64,000 nt of DNA from Paenibacillus sp. JCM 10914. Lineage in GTDB: Bacteria; Bacillota; Bacilli; Paenibacillales; Paenibacillaceae. Positions 55,699 to 64,000 of the stretch are shown one piece after another. Each line of letters starts with the position of its first letter. Position 1 is the first letter of the stretch. The notes under the pieces were generated by a model. The model did not search any database. It saw only the letters and a program-made list of their open reading frames with translations, and was not told the origin of the DNA. Location: the NCBI RefSeq assembly GCF_001315105.1, contig NZ_BAZR01000011.1, positions 88,080-152,079 on the forward strand, in the 5' to 3' direction. The translations under genes and the position numbers were made by a program.

Positions 55699-58008
55699 TT
55701 GAAGCGAGCCGTGCGAAGCCGTTCTCCTGAGCAAGAAGTAGCCCATCCTCCGCCAGCTGTTAGGCAGACCCTCTTTTGGCAGATGTTCGCCAGTTATTTT
55801 GCGCTTATTATGATTCCCGTGATCGTGGCCAGCGTGCTGGCCCATGTGCTGATCATTCGCATCATTGAACAGGATGCCGAGCGCATGAACAATGCCATGA
55901 TGAGCCGCTTCTCCGAACAGACCGATGCCGAGCTTCACGCGTTAAAGACGAGTATGATCAACAACCTCAGTTCTTCGAGACTGCGGGGCGTGCTGCTCGC
56001 CTCCATGGGCGCGTCCGCAGAACGTAAGTTGTCTCCCGAATTGCTTCATTCCCTCCGGGAACAGCTGCAACAGTTGGAATCGAATGATTTGGTCAAGAAA
56101 GCTTACTATTACTTCGCTTATGAAGACCTCATTATCGATGCCGAAACCTATACGAACAAATCCTATTATTTTAATTCACGATCTACGTTAACCCTGAGCC
56201 AGCGAACGAAACTTGAAGCCGACCTCAAGGGCAAGAAAATGATGGATTTCACGGATTCTCCGGGAGCCATCACCGCATCGATGAGCTACCCCTTCAATAC
56301 CGCAAACCCTGATGTTTACTTATTGGTTGAGATGAAGCCAGATAAACTGCAAGAGCAAATTACAATCTCGGAGAGCTGGGTCACGGGTACGGCCATCATT
56401 GACGATGCCGGCGCGCTTATCACGCAGATGGGATTAACCGAGCAAGAACAACGAGCTCTATTGGAGCGAATCGATGCTGAAGGTTTGGCTTCGCGATATA
56501 CGGTATCCGATAAGCTGGGCGTTTCGTTTATGCAATCCGAATTTAATGATTCCTGGCATTACATTAGCATGGTCGAGCTAGAGACGTTAATGAAGCCAGT
56601 CTATCTCACGCGCATGATCAGTTGGCTGTTCCTGGCGTTTTTTCTTCTGGTGGGCGGGGTGGTGTCCTATTACCTGAGCCAACGATTGTACAGGCCGATT
56701 CGGGAAATCAAGGACGGCTTGAAGCCGCAGCATCTCCCGGGCGAACCTTCTTGGCGCGGCAAAGGCAATGAGTTCGACGTCATCAAGCGCTATTCGCAAT
56801 TGATCCTGACGAAGAATCAAGAGCTGTCCCAGCAGGTGAGCGGGATGTTGCCGATCGTGCAGGAACAGTTCGTTGCCAAAATCCTGGTAGGTCAATATCG
56901 CGATGCCTTGTCCATTGAGTATTATGCCAGAGAGGTGGAGTTCGCTTATAGCGATACCGGCGTGCGCACCGTGCTGTGCATCTCGTTCCACTATGATCCG
57001 GCCGTGTATGACATTACTTCGGAATCAACCAAAACATTCCTGATAGCGGAGCTGAAGGACAAGATCCAGAAGCTTGCCCCCGGGATGATCTGGCTGTGCC
57101 AGGTCAAGCCGGATATATTGGCCTGCATTATACAGCATGATATGCAACAAGAGCAGCTTCCCGAACAGATGGCCGAAGACATTCGCTTGATACTGAATGA
57201 CTATATGGACTACTTCAAAGCGACGATCGGCATTGGCAAAACAGCATATGCCATCGAGGACCTGCACCTCTCGTATGAGCATGCGGCGGCGGCGCTGAAG
57301 TACCGGGGCTTGCATTCCAACATCGAAATATGCGGCAGCCAACCATTCCGGGAGCAGCAGCATTGGGATACCTTTTTACCGGTTCAGGACGTGAATCGCA
57401 TCTACAATCAGTACAAAACCAGAGAATATGACAAGCTGCTCCACTTCGTCATGGAACTGTTGGAGGACGGGAAGCGCAGGGATGCGGCGGCTGTACAGAT
57501 GAAATATCTATGCGCGGATGTGCTTAACACGTGGATACGTGCCGTGGAATCAGAGCATAACGAGATGAATGTCCCGTATTATTCCGGTTTGTTCGAGCGG
57601 ATGGAACGCTGCATGACTTGGGATGAACTGCAGCAATGCTTCGAGGATATTCATGGCTTCTTGTTCCGAAAAACGGAGAGCAGCAGCCGCAGCCAGCAAT
57701 TCTCGGAGATCGTGGCCTATATTCATGAACATTACGATCAGGAACTTTCGATCGAATATTTTGCCGGAAAGCTGAACATGTCCATCGGACACTTCAGTCG
57801 GATCTTCAAGGAGGAGATTGGCGAGAAGTACGTCGATTATATTGCGAAGTATCGAATGGACCGGGCCAAGTATTTCTTGTTGGAGACGGATATGAAGATT
57901 GATGATATTGCCGAGCGGGTCGGCTACTGGGGGAGGAATTCCCTGATTCGCGCGTTCCGCCGATATGAAGGGATTACCCCCGCTAAATACCGCACGATTC
58001 ATCAATGA
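55699..58008 (+). CDS. Membrane-anchored AraC-family regulator with extracellular sensor domain
   Basis: 769 residues from a TTG start. Helix 1 (LFWQMFASYFALIMIPVIVA) near residue 28 and helix 2 (WLFLAFFLLVGGVVSYYL) near residue 310 enclose an about 260-residue extracellular Cache-like sensor. The cytoplasmic part has a HAMP-like linker, a YesN-like middle domain and a C-terminal AraC HTH (YIHEHYDQELSIEYFAGKLN, IDDIAERVGYWGRNSLIRAF). This one-component design is typical of Paenibacillus for activating adjacent CUT1 transporter genes on sensing an extracellular sugar or oligosaccharide. The permease operon starts 182 bases downstream, so it is the natural regulator. The sensor ligand is unknown. 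Confidence 0.9.
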   Translation: MKRAVRSRSPEQEVAHPPPAVRQTLFWQMFASYFALIMIPVIVASVLAHVLIIRIIEQDAERMNNAMMSRFSEQTDAELHALKTSMINNLSSSRLRGVLLASMGASAERKLSPELLHSLREQLQQLESNDLVKKAYYYFAYEDLIIDAETYTNKSYYFNSRSTLTLSQRTKLEADLKGKKMMDFTDSPGAITASMSYPFNTANPDVYLLVEMKPDKLQEQITISESWVTGTAIIDDAGALITQMGLTEQEQRALLERIDAEGLASRYTVSDKLGVSFMQSEFNDSWHYISMVELETLMKPVYLTRMISWLFLAFFLLVGGVVSYYLSQRLYRPIREIKDGLKPQHLPGEPSWRGKGNEFDVIKRYSQLILTKNQELSQQVSGMLPIVQEQFVAKILVGQYRDALSIEYYAREVEFAYSDTGVRTVLCISFHYDPAVYDITSESTKTFLIAELKDKIQKLAPGMIWLCQVKPDILACIIQHDMQQEQLPEQMAEDIRLILNDYMDYFKATIGIGKTAYAIEDLHLSYEHAAAALKYRGLHSNIEICGSQPFREQQHWDTFLPVQDVNRIYNQYKTREYDKLLHFVMELLEDGKRRDAAAVQMKYLCADVLNTWIRAVESEHNEMNVPYYSGLFERMERCMTWDELQQCFEDIHGFLFRKTESSSRSQQFSEIVAYIHEHYDQELSIEYFAGKLNMSIGHFSRIFKEEIGEKYVDYIAKYRMDRAKYFLLETDMKIDDIAERVGYWGRNSLIRAFRRYEGITPAKYRTIHQ

Positions 58009-58014
58009 GCAGAA

Positions 58015-58046
58015 AGAGACTTCATTTTCTGAAGTCTCTTTTTTTA
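58015..58046 (+). terminator. Rho-independent terminator after AraC gene
   Basis: AGAGACTTCA (58015-58024) pairs with TGAAGTCTCT (58030-58039), then a run of T. About 6 bases later, TGAATGCGGTTACA (58052-58065) is a weak cre-like site before the ABC operon. Confidence 0.92.
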
Positions 58047-58189
58047 CATTATGAATGCGGTTACATCGAATAAATCCTTATGCAACAAGGCCTGCAAAAC
58101 ATGTGTCCACCGGAAAAGATGCGCGCTTTACGCTGCTTGCACCCACTGGATATAGTTAGGGACAACACAAGACTTGGAGGTGGCGTTGA

Positions 58190-59110
58190 TTGACGCGGAT
58201 ATTACGATTCGGCTATGTGCTCCATAAACACAAAGCGTTATACCTGTTGATGCTGCCCGGTATTTTGTATTACATCATCTTCAAGTATGCGCCCATGTAC
58301 GGGATTATTATCGCTTTTCAGGATTACTCGGTCGGGCGGGGCATACTCGGCAGCAAGTTTGTCGGCCTGAAGCATTTAATCGAATTCTTCTATGTTACAC
58401 CTGATGCATGGAAGCTGATCCGCAACACGATCATGCTGAACGTGTACGATCTCTTGTTCCATTTCCCAGCGCCGATCATATTGGCGGTGCTCTTCCATGA
58501 GCTGAAGGGCAAGTGGTTTAAGCGGTTCGTCCAGAACATCAGCTATATGCCGCATTTTCTATCAACGGTCGTTATTGCCGGTATTCTGGTTACCTTTCTC
58601 TCCCCGACTACCGGGGTCGTCAATCATTTCTTATCCCAGTGGTTCGGGATCGAACCGATTATGTTCCTCGGTCTGCCGGAATGGTTCCGGACCGTTTATG
58701 TCGGCTCTGAAATATGGCAACGGGTTGGCTGGGGAACCATTCTGTATTTGGCTGCGATCGCCGGAATTGATCCCACGTTGTATGAAGCGGCGAAGATGGA
58801 TGGCGCGAATCGCTTCCAGCAGATGAGGCATGTGACACTGATCGGCATGGTGCCGGTCATGATCATTCTATTCGTGCTGACGCTCGGTAACTTTATGGAG
58901 GCCAGCTTTGAGAAAATTTTGCTGTTATACAACACAATGAACTATGAGACTTCGGATGTCATTAATACGTTTGTCTATCGGCGCGGGATTCTGGATGCTG
59001 ATTTCAGTTTCGCGACGGCCGTCGGCTTGTTCCAGTCGGTTATCGGTTTCATCCTGGTGGTTGCAGCAAACCGGATCGTTCGGAAGTATTCCGAGACGAG
59101 TCTCTGGTAG
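58190..59110 (+). CDS. Carbohydrate ABC transporter permease, LplB/YtcP type
   Basis: 306 residues. It starts like LplB (LYLLMLPGILYYIIFKYAPMYG, FQDYSVGRGILGSKFVGLKH) and carries the EAA loop YEAAKMDGANRFQQM. TTG 58190 follows GGAGGTGG at 6 bases. It is the first gene of an operon with LplC-like permease, LplA-like binding protein, amidohydrolase and Rieske protein. LplB-type importers usually handle oligosaccharides or rare sugars and use a shared ATPase elsewhere in the genome. Confidence 0.9.
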   Translation: MTRILRFGYVLHKHKALYLLMLPGILYYIIFKYAPMYGIIIAFQDYSVGRGILGSKFVGLKHLIEFFYVTPDAWKLIRNTIMLNVYDLLFHFPAPIILAVLFHELKGKWFKRFVQNISYMPHFLSTVVIAGILVTFLSPTTGVVNHFLSQWFGIEPIMFLGLPEWFRTVYVGSEIWQRVGWGTILYLAAIAGIDPTLYEAAKMDGANRFQQMRHVTLIGMVPVMIILFVLTLGNFMEASFEKILLLYNTMNYETSDVINTFVYRRGILDADFSFATAVGLFQSVIGFILVVAANRIVRKYSETSLW

Positions 59111-59123
59111 AAGGAGGTTCTTT

Positions 59124-59981
59124 ATGAAGAAGGAAGGCTTGGGATCGCGAATATTTGATATTGTTAACGTCCTGATCATGATCGTGCTGGTCATTGTGAT
59201 GGTGTATCCGATGGTGTACGTATTCTCAGCCTCCATCAGTGATAATGCATTGGTGGCAAGCGGGGCCGTACTACTCTGGCCCAAGGAGATTACCTTCGTC
59301 GCATATGAACGACTGGTTTATAATCCGGACTTGTGGATCAGTTACGGGAATACGATCCGTTATGCGGTCGTCCAAACGGCGTTAACCTTGATTGCAACGG
59401 CCGCAATGGCATATCCGCTGGCGAAGAAGTGGCTGCCGGGTCGGCGCTTCATCCTGTTGATGGCTGCTTTTACGCTTCTGTTCAGCGGCGGTTTGATTCC
59501 GACGTTCCTGGTTGTCCAGAAGCTGGGCATGTTGAATACGATCTGGGCGATTGTGCTGCCATCGCTGATCAGTACGTGGTATTTGTTCATTATGCGGACG
59601 TTCTTCGAGGGTCTGCCGGAGGAACTGGAGGATGCGGCGGCCATAGACGGCTGCAACTCCATGCAGATCCTCGTTCGGATCGTGCTGCCGCTGTCCATGC
59701 CCGTTATGGTGACCATTGGCTTGTTTACGATGGTCAATCAATGGAACGCGTTCTTCAGCGCCTTGATTTATCTGAATGACCGCAGCATGTATCCGCTGCA
59801 AATCATGCTCCGCAACATTCTGATCGCTGGCGAGAGCGTTCAAGGCGAAGGGGACATGAACCATCTGGTCACGCTGAAGTATGCCATGATCATGATCGCT
59901 ACGCTGCCGATTCTGTGCGTGTATCCGTTCGTGCAGAAGTATTTTGTACAAGGTGCGATGATTGGCGGCATCAAAGGGTAG
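59124..59981 (+). CDS. Carbohydrate ABC transporter permease, LplC type
   Basis: 285 residues. MIVLVIVMVYPMVYVFSASI opens the first helix, ISTWYLFIMRTFFEGLPEEL and DAAAIDGCNSMQILVRI are the EAA loop region, and the typical ending KYFVQGAMIGGIKG confirms the family. ATG 59124 follows AAGGAGG; a longer frame back to 58944 only shadows the previous gene. It pairs with the 58190 permease. Confidence 0.92.
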   Translation: MKKEGLGSRIFDIVNVLIMIVLVIVMVYPMVYVFSASISDNALVASGAVLLWPKEITFVAYERLVYNPDLWISYGNTIRYAVVQTALTLIATAAMAYPLAKKWLPGRRFILLMAAFTLLFSGGLIPTFLVVQKLGMLNTIWAIVLPSLISTWYLFIMRTFFEGLPEELEDAAAIDGCNSMQILVRIVLPLSMPVMVTIGLFTMVNQWNAFFSALIYLNDRSMYPLQIMLRNILIAGESVQGEGDMNHLVTLKYAMIMIATLPILCVYPFVQKYFVQGAMIGGIKG

Positions 59982-60049
59982 CTGTAGATTTCATCCTAGA
60001 AATCTATCTCTATATAGAGCAACTCTTAATTTAATAAGGAGGTTGTGAC

Positions 60050-61594
60050 ATGAGGAAAAAGGGGATTCAAATCATGCTTGCGGGCTTGATGGCGAGCGTT
60101 ATGCTCGTAAGCGGCTGTGCAGGCGGAGGTAGCAAAGAGACCGGATCCGATCCGAATAAGCCGGTGACTTTCTCATGGCTTGTGTATGACAGGGTGGAGG
60201 GAAAGGTTCGGGATGACTGGGAGATTTTCAAAGTGCTCGAAGAGAAGACCGGCGTTAACGTCGATTTTCAAATCGTAAGCCAGGAAGGCCTGGAAGAGAA
60301 ACGGCAAATCATGATCGCCACCAACACGGCAACCGACTTCATTCAAGTGCCGACGCAGGACGGAAGGGAGCATGGTCCGGAGAAGGTGTTTCTTAACCTG
60401 AACGATTACCTGGATATTGCACCAAACATTAAGGCGTTCTATGAACAGTATCCTGAAGCGAAAGCACTTGCGACCGGCACGGATGGCGGGTTGTATACGA
60501 TTCCTGTGCTTGAAGGGGATGCCGAAGGCAAGGGATTCAACTTCGTATGGTACGCGCGTAAAGATATCATGGATAAGCACGGGATCGAAGCCCCGACTAC
60601 GCTTGACGGATTTTATGAATACTTGAAGGAACTCAAGCAATTATATCCGGACTCTTATCCATTGATCTCCAATACGATTGTGGGTGATACCGGACTGTAC
60701 ACGACATTCGGCAGGATATTTACCGGCGTCAACGGCTTCTACAGCCAACTGCCGGAATCGGATGAATATGCATTCGCTCCATATCATGAGAACTATAAAC
60801 CGATGCTGGAATTCCTGAACAAATTGTATGCGGAAAAACTGCTGGACCCGGAATATTCCTTGCTGACGCAAGCACAGTGGGAAGAACGAATCCTGACGGG
60901 CAAATCATTAGTTACGTATTTCTGGAAGGCCGATCTGGAATCGCTCACGGTCAAAGCGCGCGGAGCGGGTACCGCGGATTATGAGCTGGATGCGATCCCT
61001 TCTATCGCCGCGGACGGCATCAAGAACTATCAATTCTCCCGTCCGGTCGTCGGCACGGTAGGCCGCGCCATATCGGCGAAGGTCAAGGATAAGGAGCGAG
61101 CCGTGAAATTCCTCGATTATCTGGTTGGTGAAGAGGGAGGTAACTATCTGTCCCTAGGAATTGAAGGCAAGACCTACACGATGGAGAATGGCCAGGCACT
61201 CTATAACAGTGAATTCGGGGAATCTCCTTTTAACACGCTGCGTAAGGATTGGGGAGTATGGTACGACATGATTACACTTAATAATGCCAAGTCCCGTGCT
61301 GCTTGGGAGCAAGGCTTGAGCGAGAAGAGCAAGGATATCAACGCACGTTACGAAGCGTATATCGTCCCGGCGCCTAAGCAGATTGTTAAGACGGAAGAAG
61401 AGCTGGAACTGGAGAAATCCAAGCTGAACAACTTGAACAAATTCCTGGAGCAGAAGGTAACTGAATTCGTGACAGGCAAGACGCCAATTAACGACGAGAC
61501 GTACCAACGATTTATTGATCAAGCGAAGAAGCTGGGCTCGGATGAGCTGCTGGAGATGTATAACACGGCGTATAAGCGTACTTACAGCAAGTAA
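60050..61594 (+). CDS. Carbohydrate ABC substrate-binding lipoprotein, LplA type
   Basis: 514 residues. The lipobox (SVMLVSGC) makes it a membrane lipoprotein facing outward. Family 1 binding-protein features: RQIMIATNTATDFIQVP, YLDIAPNIKAFYEQYPEA, LPTLDGFYEYLKE-like TTLDGFYEYLKELKQL, and a C-terminal helix pair. Length is that of LplA-like proteins. AAGGAGG precedes ATG 60050. The bound ligand is unknown; the amidohydrolase and Rieske protein that follow hint at a substrate other than a simple sugar. Confidence 0.9.
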   Translation: MRKKGIQIMLAGLMASVMLVSGCAGGGSKETGSDPNKPVTFSWLVYDRVEGKVRDDWEIFKVLEEKTGVNVDFQIVSQEGLEEKRQIMIATNTATDFIQVPTQDGREHGPEKVFLNLNDYLDIAPNIKAFYEQYPEAKALATGTDGGLYTIPVLEGDAEGKGFNFVWYARKDIMDKHGIEAPTTLDGFYEYLKELKQLYPDSYPLISNTIVGDTGLYTTFGRIFTGVNGFYSQLPESDEYAFAPYHENYKPMLEFLNKLYAEKLLDPEYSLLTQAQWEERILTGKSLVTYFWKADLESLTVKARGAGTADYELDAIPSIAADGIKNYQFSRPVVGTVGRAISAKVKDKERAVKFLDYLVGEEGGNYLSLGIEGKTYTMENGQALYNSEFGESPFNTLRKDWGVWYDMITLNNAKSRAAWEQGLSEKSKDINARYEAYIVPAPKQIVKTEEELELEKSKLNNLNKFLEQKVTEFVTGKTPINDETYQRFIDQAKKLGSDELLEMYNTAYKRTYSK

Positions 61595-61621
61595 TTCGGT
61601 ATGAGACGGGGGTACTCAGTC

Positions 61622-62677
61622 ATGGACGATTACAAAATTATCGATGTCGATGTTCATAACGAGCAGGATGATCGGGCATTGGTCCCATATTTGCCGGAAC
61701 CCTGGAGATCACGGGTTGCGGCATCGGGAATCGGATACGCGGGATCGGGGTATTACTCCCCGATCGGCGTCATGAAGAAGGACTCGATTCCTCCTGGCGG
61801 AGGAAAGGCGGGTTCCGACCCTGATTTTATGATCAAGCAGTTAATTGAGGGTTACAATGTGGATTATGCCATATTAACTGGCGTGGTATATAACATTTCT
61901 TCGACGCATGACCCGGATTTTGCGGCGGCGATCTGCTCGGCTTACAACGATTACTTGATTGCGGAATGGCTTGGAAAACACAAGGCATTCAAAGGCTCCA
62001 TGGTTGTAGCGACCCAGGACCCGCTGCTTGCCGCGCGTGAGATTGATCGCATCGGTGGACACCCGGAGATCGTACAGGTGATGATCTCCAGCGCAGCACG
62101 CGCTCCGCTCGGTCAGCGGCAGTATCATCCGATCTATGAAGCGGCTGAGCGGAACGGACTTCCGGTTGCGCTACATCCGGGTGCCGAAGGCGGCGGCAGC
62201 TCAACCGCGCCGACCGCGGCCGGTTATCCAGCCCGCTATATCGAGTGGCATACCTGCCTTTCTCAGATGTTCATGGCTCATCTGGTCAGCATGGTGTGCG
62301 AAGGGATATTCGTGAAATATCCGAAGCTGAAGGTGGTATTGGTTGAAGGCGGCGTGGCATGGTTACCCGGCCTGATGTGGCGACTCGATAAGAACTATAA
62401 GGCGCTGCGTTCCACCGTACCCTGGTTAACTCAAATGCCGAGCCAGTATATCCGCGATCATTGCTTCTTGTCTACGCAGCCGATCGAAGAACCGGATAAT
62501 CCGAAGCATCTCGTGGATCTGTTCAATATGATTGATGCCGAGAACATCCTGCTCTACTCCAGCGACTATCCGCACTGGGACTTCGATTCGCCGGGACATA
62601 TCCTGCGGAATTTAAAGCCGGAAGCGAGGCGCAAGATCTTCCGCGATAATGCGATGAGATTGTATCAGTTGTCCTAA
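61622..62677 (+). CDS. Amidohydrolase-family metalloenzyme (ACMSD/PF04909-like)
   Basis: 351 residues. IIDVDVHNEQ near the start replaces the usual DxHxH metal site; LHPGAEGGG supplies a further histidine near residue 190, and YSSDYPHWDFDSP near residue 315 carries the conserved Asp. The group includes decarboxylases of aromatic acids (ACMSD, gamma-resorcylate decarboxylase) and lactonases for sugars, so either chemistry is possible. ATG 61622 follows GGGGGT at 9 bases; ATG 61601 has none. It lies 27 bases after the binding protein and 60 bases before a Rieske gene. Confidence 0.82.
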   Translation: MDDYKIIDVDVHNEQDDRALVPYLPEPWRSRVAASGIGYAGSGYYSPIGVMKKDSIPPGGGKAGSDPDFMIKQLIEGYNVDYAILTGVVYNISSTHDPDFAAAICSAYNDYLIAEWLGKHKAFKGSMVVATQDPLLAAREIDRIGGHPEIVQVMISSAARAPLGQRQYHPIYEAAERNGLPVALHPGAEGGGSSTAPTAAGYPARYIEWHTCLSQMFMAHLVSMVCEGIFVKYPKLKVVLVEGGVAWLPGLMWRLDKNYKALRSTVPWLTQMPSQYIRDHCFLSTQPIEEPDNPKHLVDLFNMIDAENILLYSSDYPHWDFDSPGHILRNLKPEARRKIFRDNAMRLYQLS

Positions 62678-62737
62678 CGAGACTTGAGATGAGTATACAA
62701 AATGATGGGATAACCTGACGGAAGCGAGGGAGTTCAC

Positions 62738-63100
62738 ATGGCGGTTCACTATGTGCTGAAGGAAGGCGACATTCCGGAGGGAGGTCACGCGGTGGTCTCT
62801 GTCCTTGGTCGTGAGATTGGAATCTACCGGCTAGGAGACGAATACCACGCCATTAACAGCTATTGTCCGCATCAGGGCGCCCCGATGTGTGCGGGACTAG
62901 TCTCCGGTACGACCCTTCCTTCGGAGGTATATGATTACGAGTATGGCAAGAGCGGTGAGATTATCCGCTGCCCTTGGCATGGCTGGGAGTTCGATCTGCG
63001 AACAGGCAAATCCTTGTTCAGCGATCGCATTCGCGTGAAGAAATATGAAGTAGAGGTGCACGAGGGCCAGATCGGCGTCGTGCTGGGAAGAGAGAAGTAA
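62738..63100 (+). CDS. Rieske [2Fe-2S] ferredoxin-like protein
   Basis: 120 residues. The cluster motifs CPHQGAP (Cys-x-His) and CPWHGWEFD (Cys-x-x-His) are complete, in a stand-alone Rieske fold that ends after VKKYEVEVHEGQIGVVL. It could transfer electrons to an oxygenase or serve another redox step. No catalytic oxygenase subunit or reductase is in the window, so its partner is unknown. GAGGGAG lies before ATG 62738; same orientation as the transporter operon, and ending in a strong terminator. Confidence 0.92.
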   Translation: MAVHYVLKEGDIPEGGHAVVSVLGREIGIYRLGDEYHAINSYCPHQGAPMCAGLVSGTTLPSEVYDYEYGKSGEIIRCPWHGWEFDLRTGKSLFSDRIRVKKYEVEVHEGQIGVVLGREK

Positions 63101-63105
63101 ACAGA

Positions 63106-63139
63106 AGGGCCAGCCGTCATAGTACAGACGGCTGGCCCT
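63106..63139. terminator. Perfect hairpin terminator between convergent genes
   Basis: AGGGCCAGCCGTC (63106-63118) pairs with GACGGCTGGCCCT (63127-63139), followed by TTATT on plus; on minus it follows the 63159 gene. Confidence 0.92.
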
Positions 63140-63158
63140 TTATTGTTGGCGTGAGTCA

Positions 63159-63656
63159 TTAGCGAATGGATTTTATTGATTTGGCGATGTCGATCATTTG
63201 TTTTTTGCTCAGGACCACGCTGGAGAGCTCATTATAGGTCTGGTTCTGAATCCATCTGAGAAAGCCACCGTTGTCCTCCCTATCAGCCCAAGCCCGGAAT
63301 TGTGCCTCCGTACTGTTCCACCGAACCGGCTCACCGTTGTTATTAGAAGCATTGTTGGCAGAGGAGGTCGTATAATATTCCTCTGCTGTTCGCTGCTCGA
63401 TCCCGAGCAGATAGTCATTGCCGCTCTTATCAAAGTAAGAGAAACGGGTAAAGGCAATCTTCTGTTCGCCGGGAGTGTAGGGGGAGGGCTGCGGAATATC
63501 CAGCTTCCAGTCCATGCCACGCAGGGATGGGGCGAAGAGTTGGAAATCGGCGTCTCGGGTAAGTGACAGTAAATCTGGGTCTGCAGCATAAGCGAATTGT
63601 CCCAATGTCGTGAAGAGTAGCGAAAGCGTCATGATGAATAGCGTTTTGTGTACCAT
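63159..63656 (-). CDS. Secreted protein of unknown function
   Basis: About 165 residues. A signal peptide (TLFIMTLSLLFTTLGQ, AYAAD) exports it. The mature part is a single small domain with a beta-strand-rich middle (KIAFTRFSYFDKSGNDYLLG) and a helical end (LSSVVLSKKQMIDIAKSI); it may be related to uncharacterised Bacillales proteins that scavenge or sense ions, but I do not recognise a family. ATG 63656 has GGAG at 8 bases; the ATG six codons earlier does not. Its promoter lies towards the tandem repeats. Confidence 0.72.
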   Translation of the reverse strand: MVHKTLFIMTLSLLFTTLGQFAYAADPDLLSLTRDADFQLFAPSLRGMDWKLDIPQPSPYTPGEQKIAFTRFSYFDKSGNDYLLGIEQRTAEEYYTTSSANNASNNNGEPVRWNSTEAQFRAWADREDNGGFLRWIQNQTYNELSSVVLSKKQMIDIAKSIKSIR

Positions 63657-63720
63657 CGGCTTCACTCCATTCAATTGTTTTACATAGTTTTTCCAAGTGA
63701 GATGAATTTATGCATGAGAC

Positions 63721-64000
63721 TAAGCAAAAGTGGAGCTACAAATCCCTGAGAGGGACTTGTGGGAGAGAAATGGAGCAAAAGTGGAGCCACAAATCCCTGA
63801 GAGGGACTTGTGGGAGAGAAATAGAGCAGAAGTGGAGCCACAAATCCCTGACAGGGACTAGTGGGAGTGAAATGGAGCAAAAGTGGAGCTACAAATCCCT
63901 GAGAGGGACTTGTGGGAGTGAATGCGAGCACAAACAAGGCCACAAATCCCTGAGAGGGACTTGTGGGAGTGAATGCGAGCACAAACAAGGCTACAAATCC
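63721..64000. repeat. 51-bp palindromic tandem repeat array, continuing beyond the window
   Basis: TCCCTGAGAGGGA-type cores recur every 51 bases exactly (63743, 63794, 63845, 63896, 63947 and 63998). Each unit holds a 27-base hairpin: CCACAA-A-TCCCT, loop GAG, AGGGA-C-TTGTGG. The last two units differ in their spacer half (GCGAGCACAAACAAGG instead of GAGCAAAAGTGG). 51 bases is 17 codons, so long open frames appear on the minus strand, but no convincing gene. The array is cut by the window end. Confidence 0.9.

Noticed and set aside
63680..63988. Minus-strand coding gene with 17-residue repeats
   Set aside because: The open frame follows from a 51-bp unit without stop codons in that frame; there is no ribosome site and the repeat is non-coding in style.
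63721..64000. CRISPR array from regularly spaced palindromic repeats
   Set aside because: The sequence between the palindromes is itself repeated, not unique, and the period is 51 bp with no cas genes; it is a tandem repeat.

Overview
The window reads as chromosomal DNA of a Bacillota bacterium, most likely a Paenibacillus. Indications are strong AGGAGG-type ribosome sites, TTG/GTG starts, the des-desK-desR cold-sensing locus in Bacillus subtilis-like form, many CUT1 and ribose-type sugar ABC cassettes, a membrane-anchored AraC regulator beside LplB/LplC-like permeases, and WYL, XRE and LacI regulators. No prophage, plasmid or rRNA genes are visible. Species is not determinable by eye.

Layout. 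1-4.6 kb: the 3' part of a sugar operon (two MalF/MalG-type permeases, a TIM-barrel isomerase, two Gfo/Idh/MocA dehydrogenases). 4.7-10.6 kb: WYL regulator divergent from dinB-like and Cdd1-like genes, a secreted erythromycin-esterase-like protein, an XRE/membrane-protein pair, and rRNA methyltransferase RlmA. 11-14.9 kb: LacI-type regulator and GH2 beta-mannosidase. 15-28.2 kb: an AT-richer accessory region with a secreted fibronectin-type protein, a 2011-residue Rhs/YD-repeat protein ending in a lipase-like domain, a membrane protein that is a good immunity candidate, a decayed IS4-type element, a second truncated Rhs-like surface protein, and a degenerate duplicate of a solute-binding-protein 3' end. 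28.3-36 kb: serine hydrolase, then an oligopeptide ABC system with unusually extended permeases and a divergent two-domain ATPase. 36-44 kb: SGNH esterase, ribose-type ABC transporter, LacI regulator with a near-perfect operator, and ribulokinase. 44-51 kb: thioesterase, dehydrogenase, des-desK-desR, and a KhtU/KhtT-like K+/H+ antiporter pair. 51-55.3 kb: LysR/SDR relics, methyltransferase, PQQ-propeller secreted protein, small orphan. 55.7-63.1 kb: AraC-type membrane sensor, LplB/LplC/LplA-like ABC system, amidohydrolase and Rieske protein. The window ends in a 51-bp palindromic tandem repeat array.

Two overarching points. First, at least eleven single-base indels, all in short homopolymers, break ten otherwise conserved genes in unrelated operons; this looks like uncorrected sequencing error more than gene decay, so I annotate these genes as whole CDSs with the break marked. 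Second, the most interesting candidate system is the Rhs-lipase plus its adjacent three-helix membrane protein (17.2-23.9 kb), which has the layout of a polymorphic toxin and its immunity partner. The amidohydrolase/Rieske genes attached to a CUT1-type ABC transporter are a second candidate pathway of unknown substrate.
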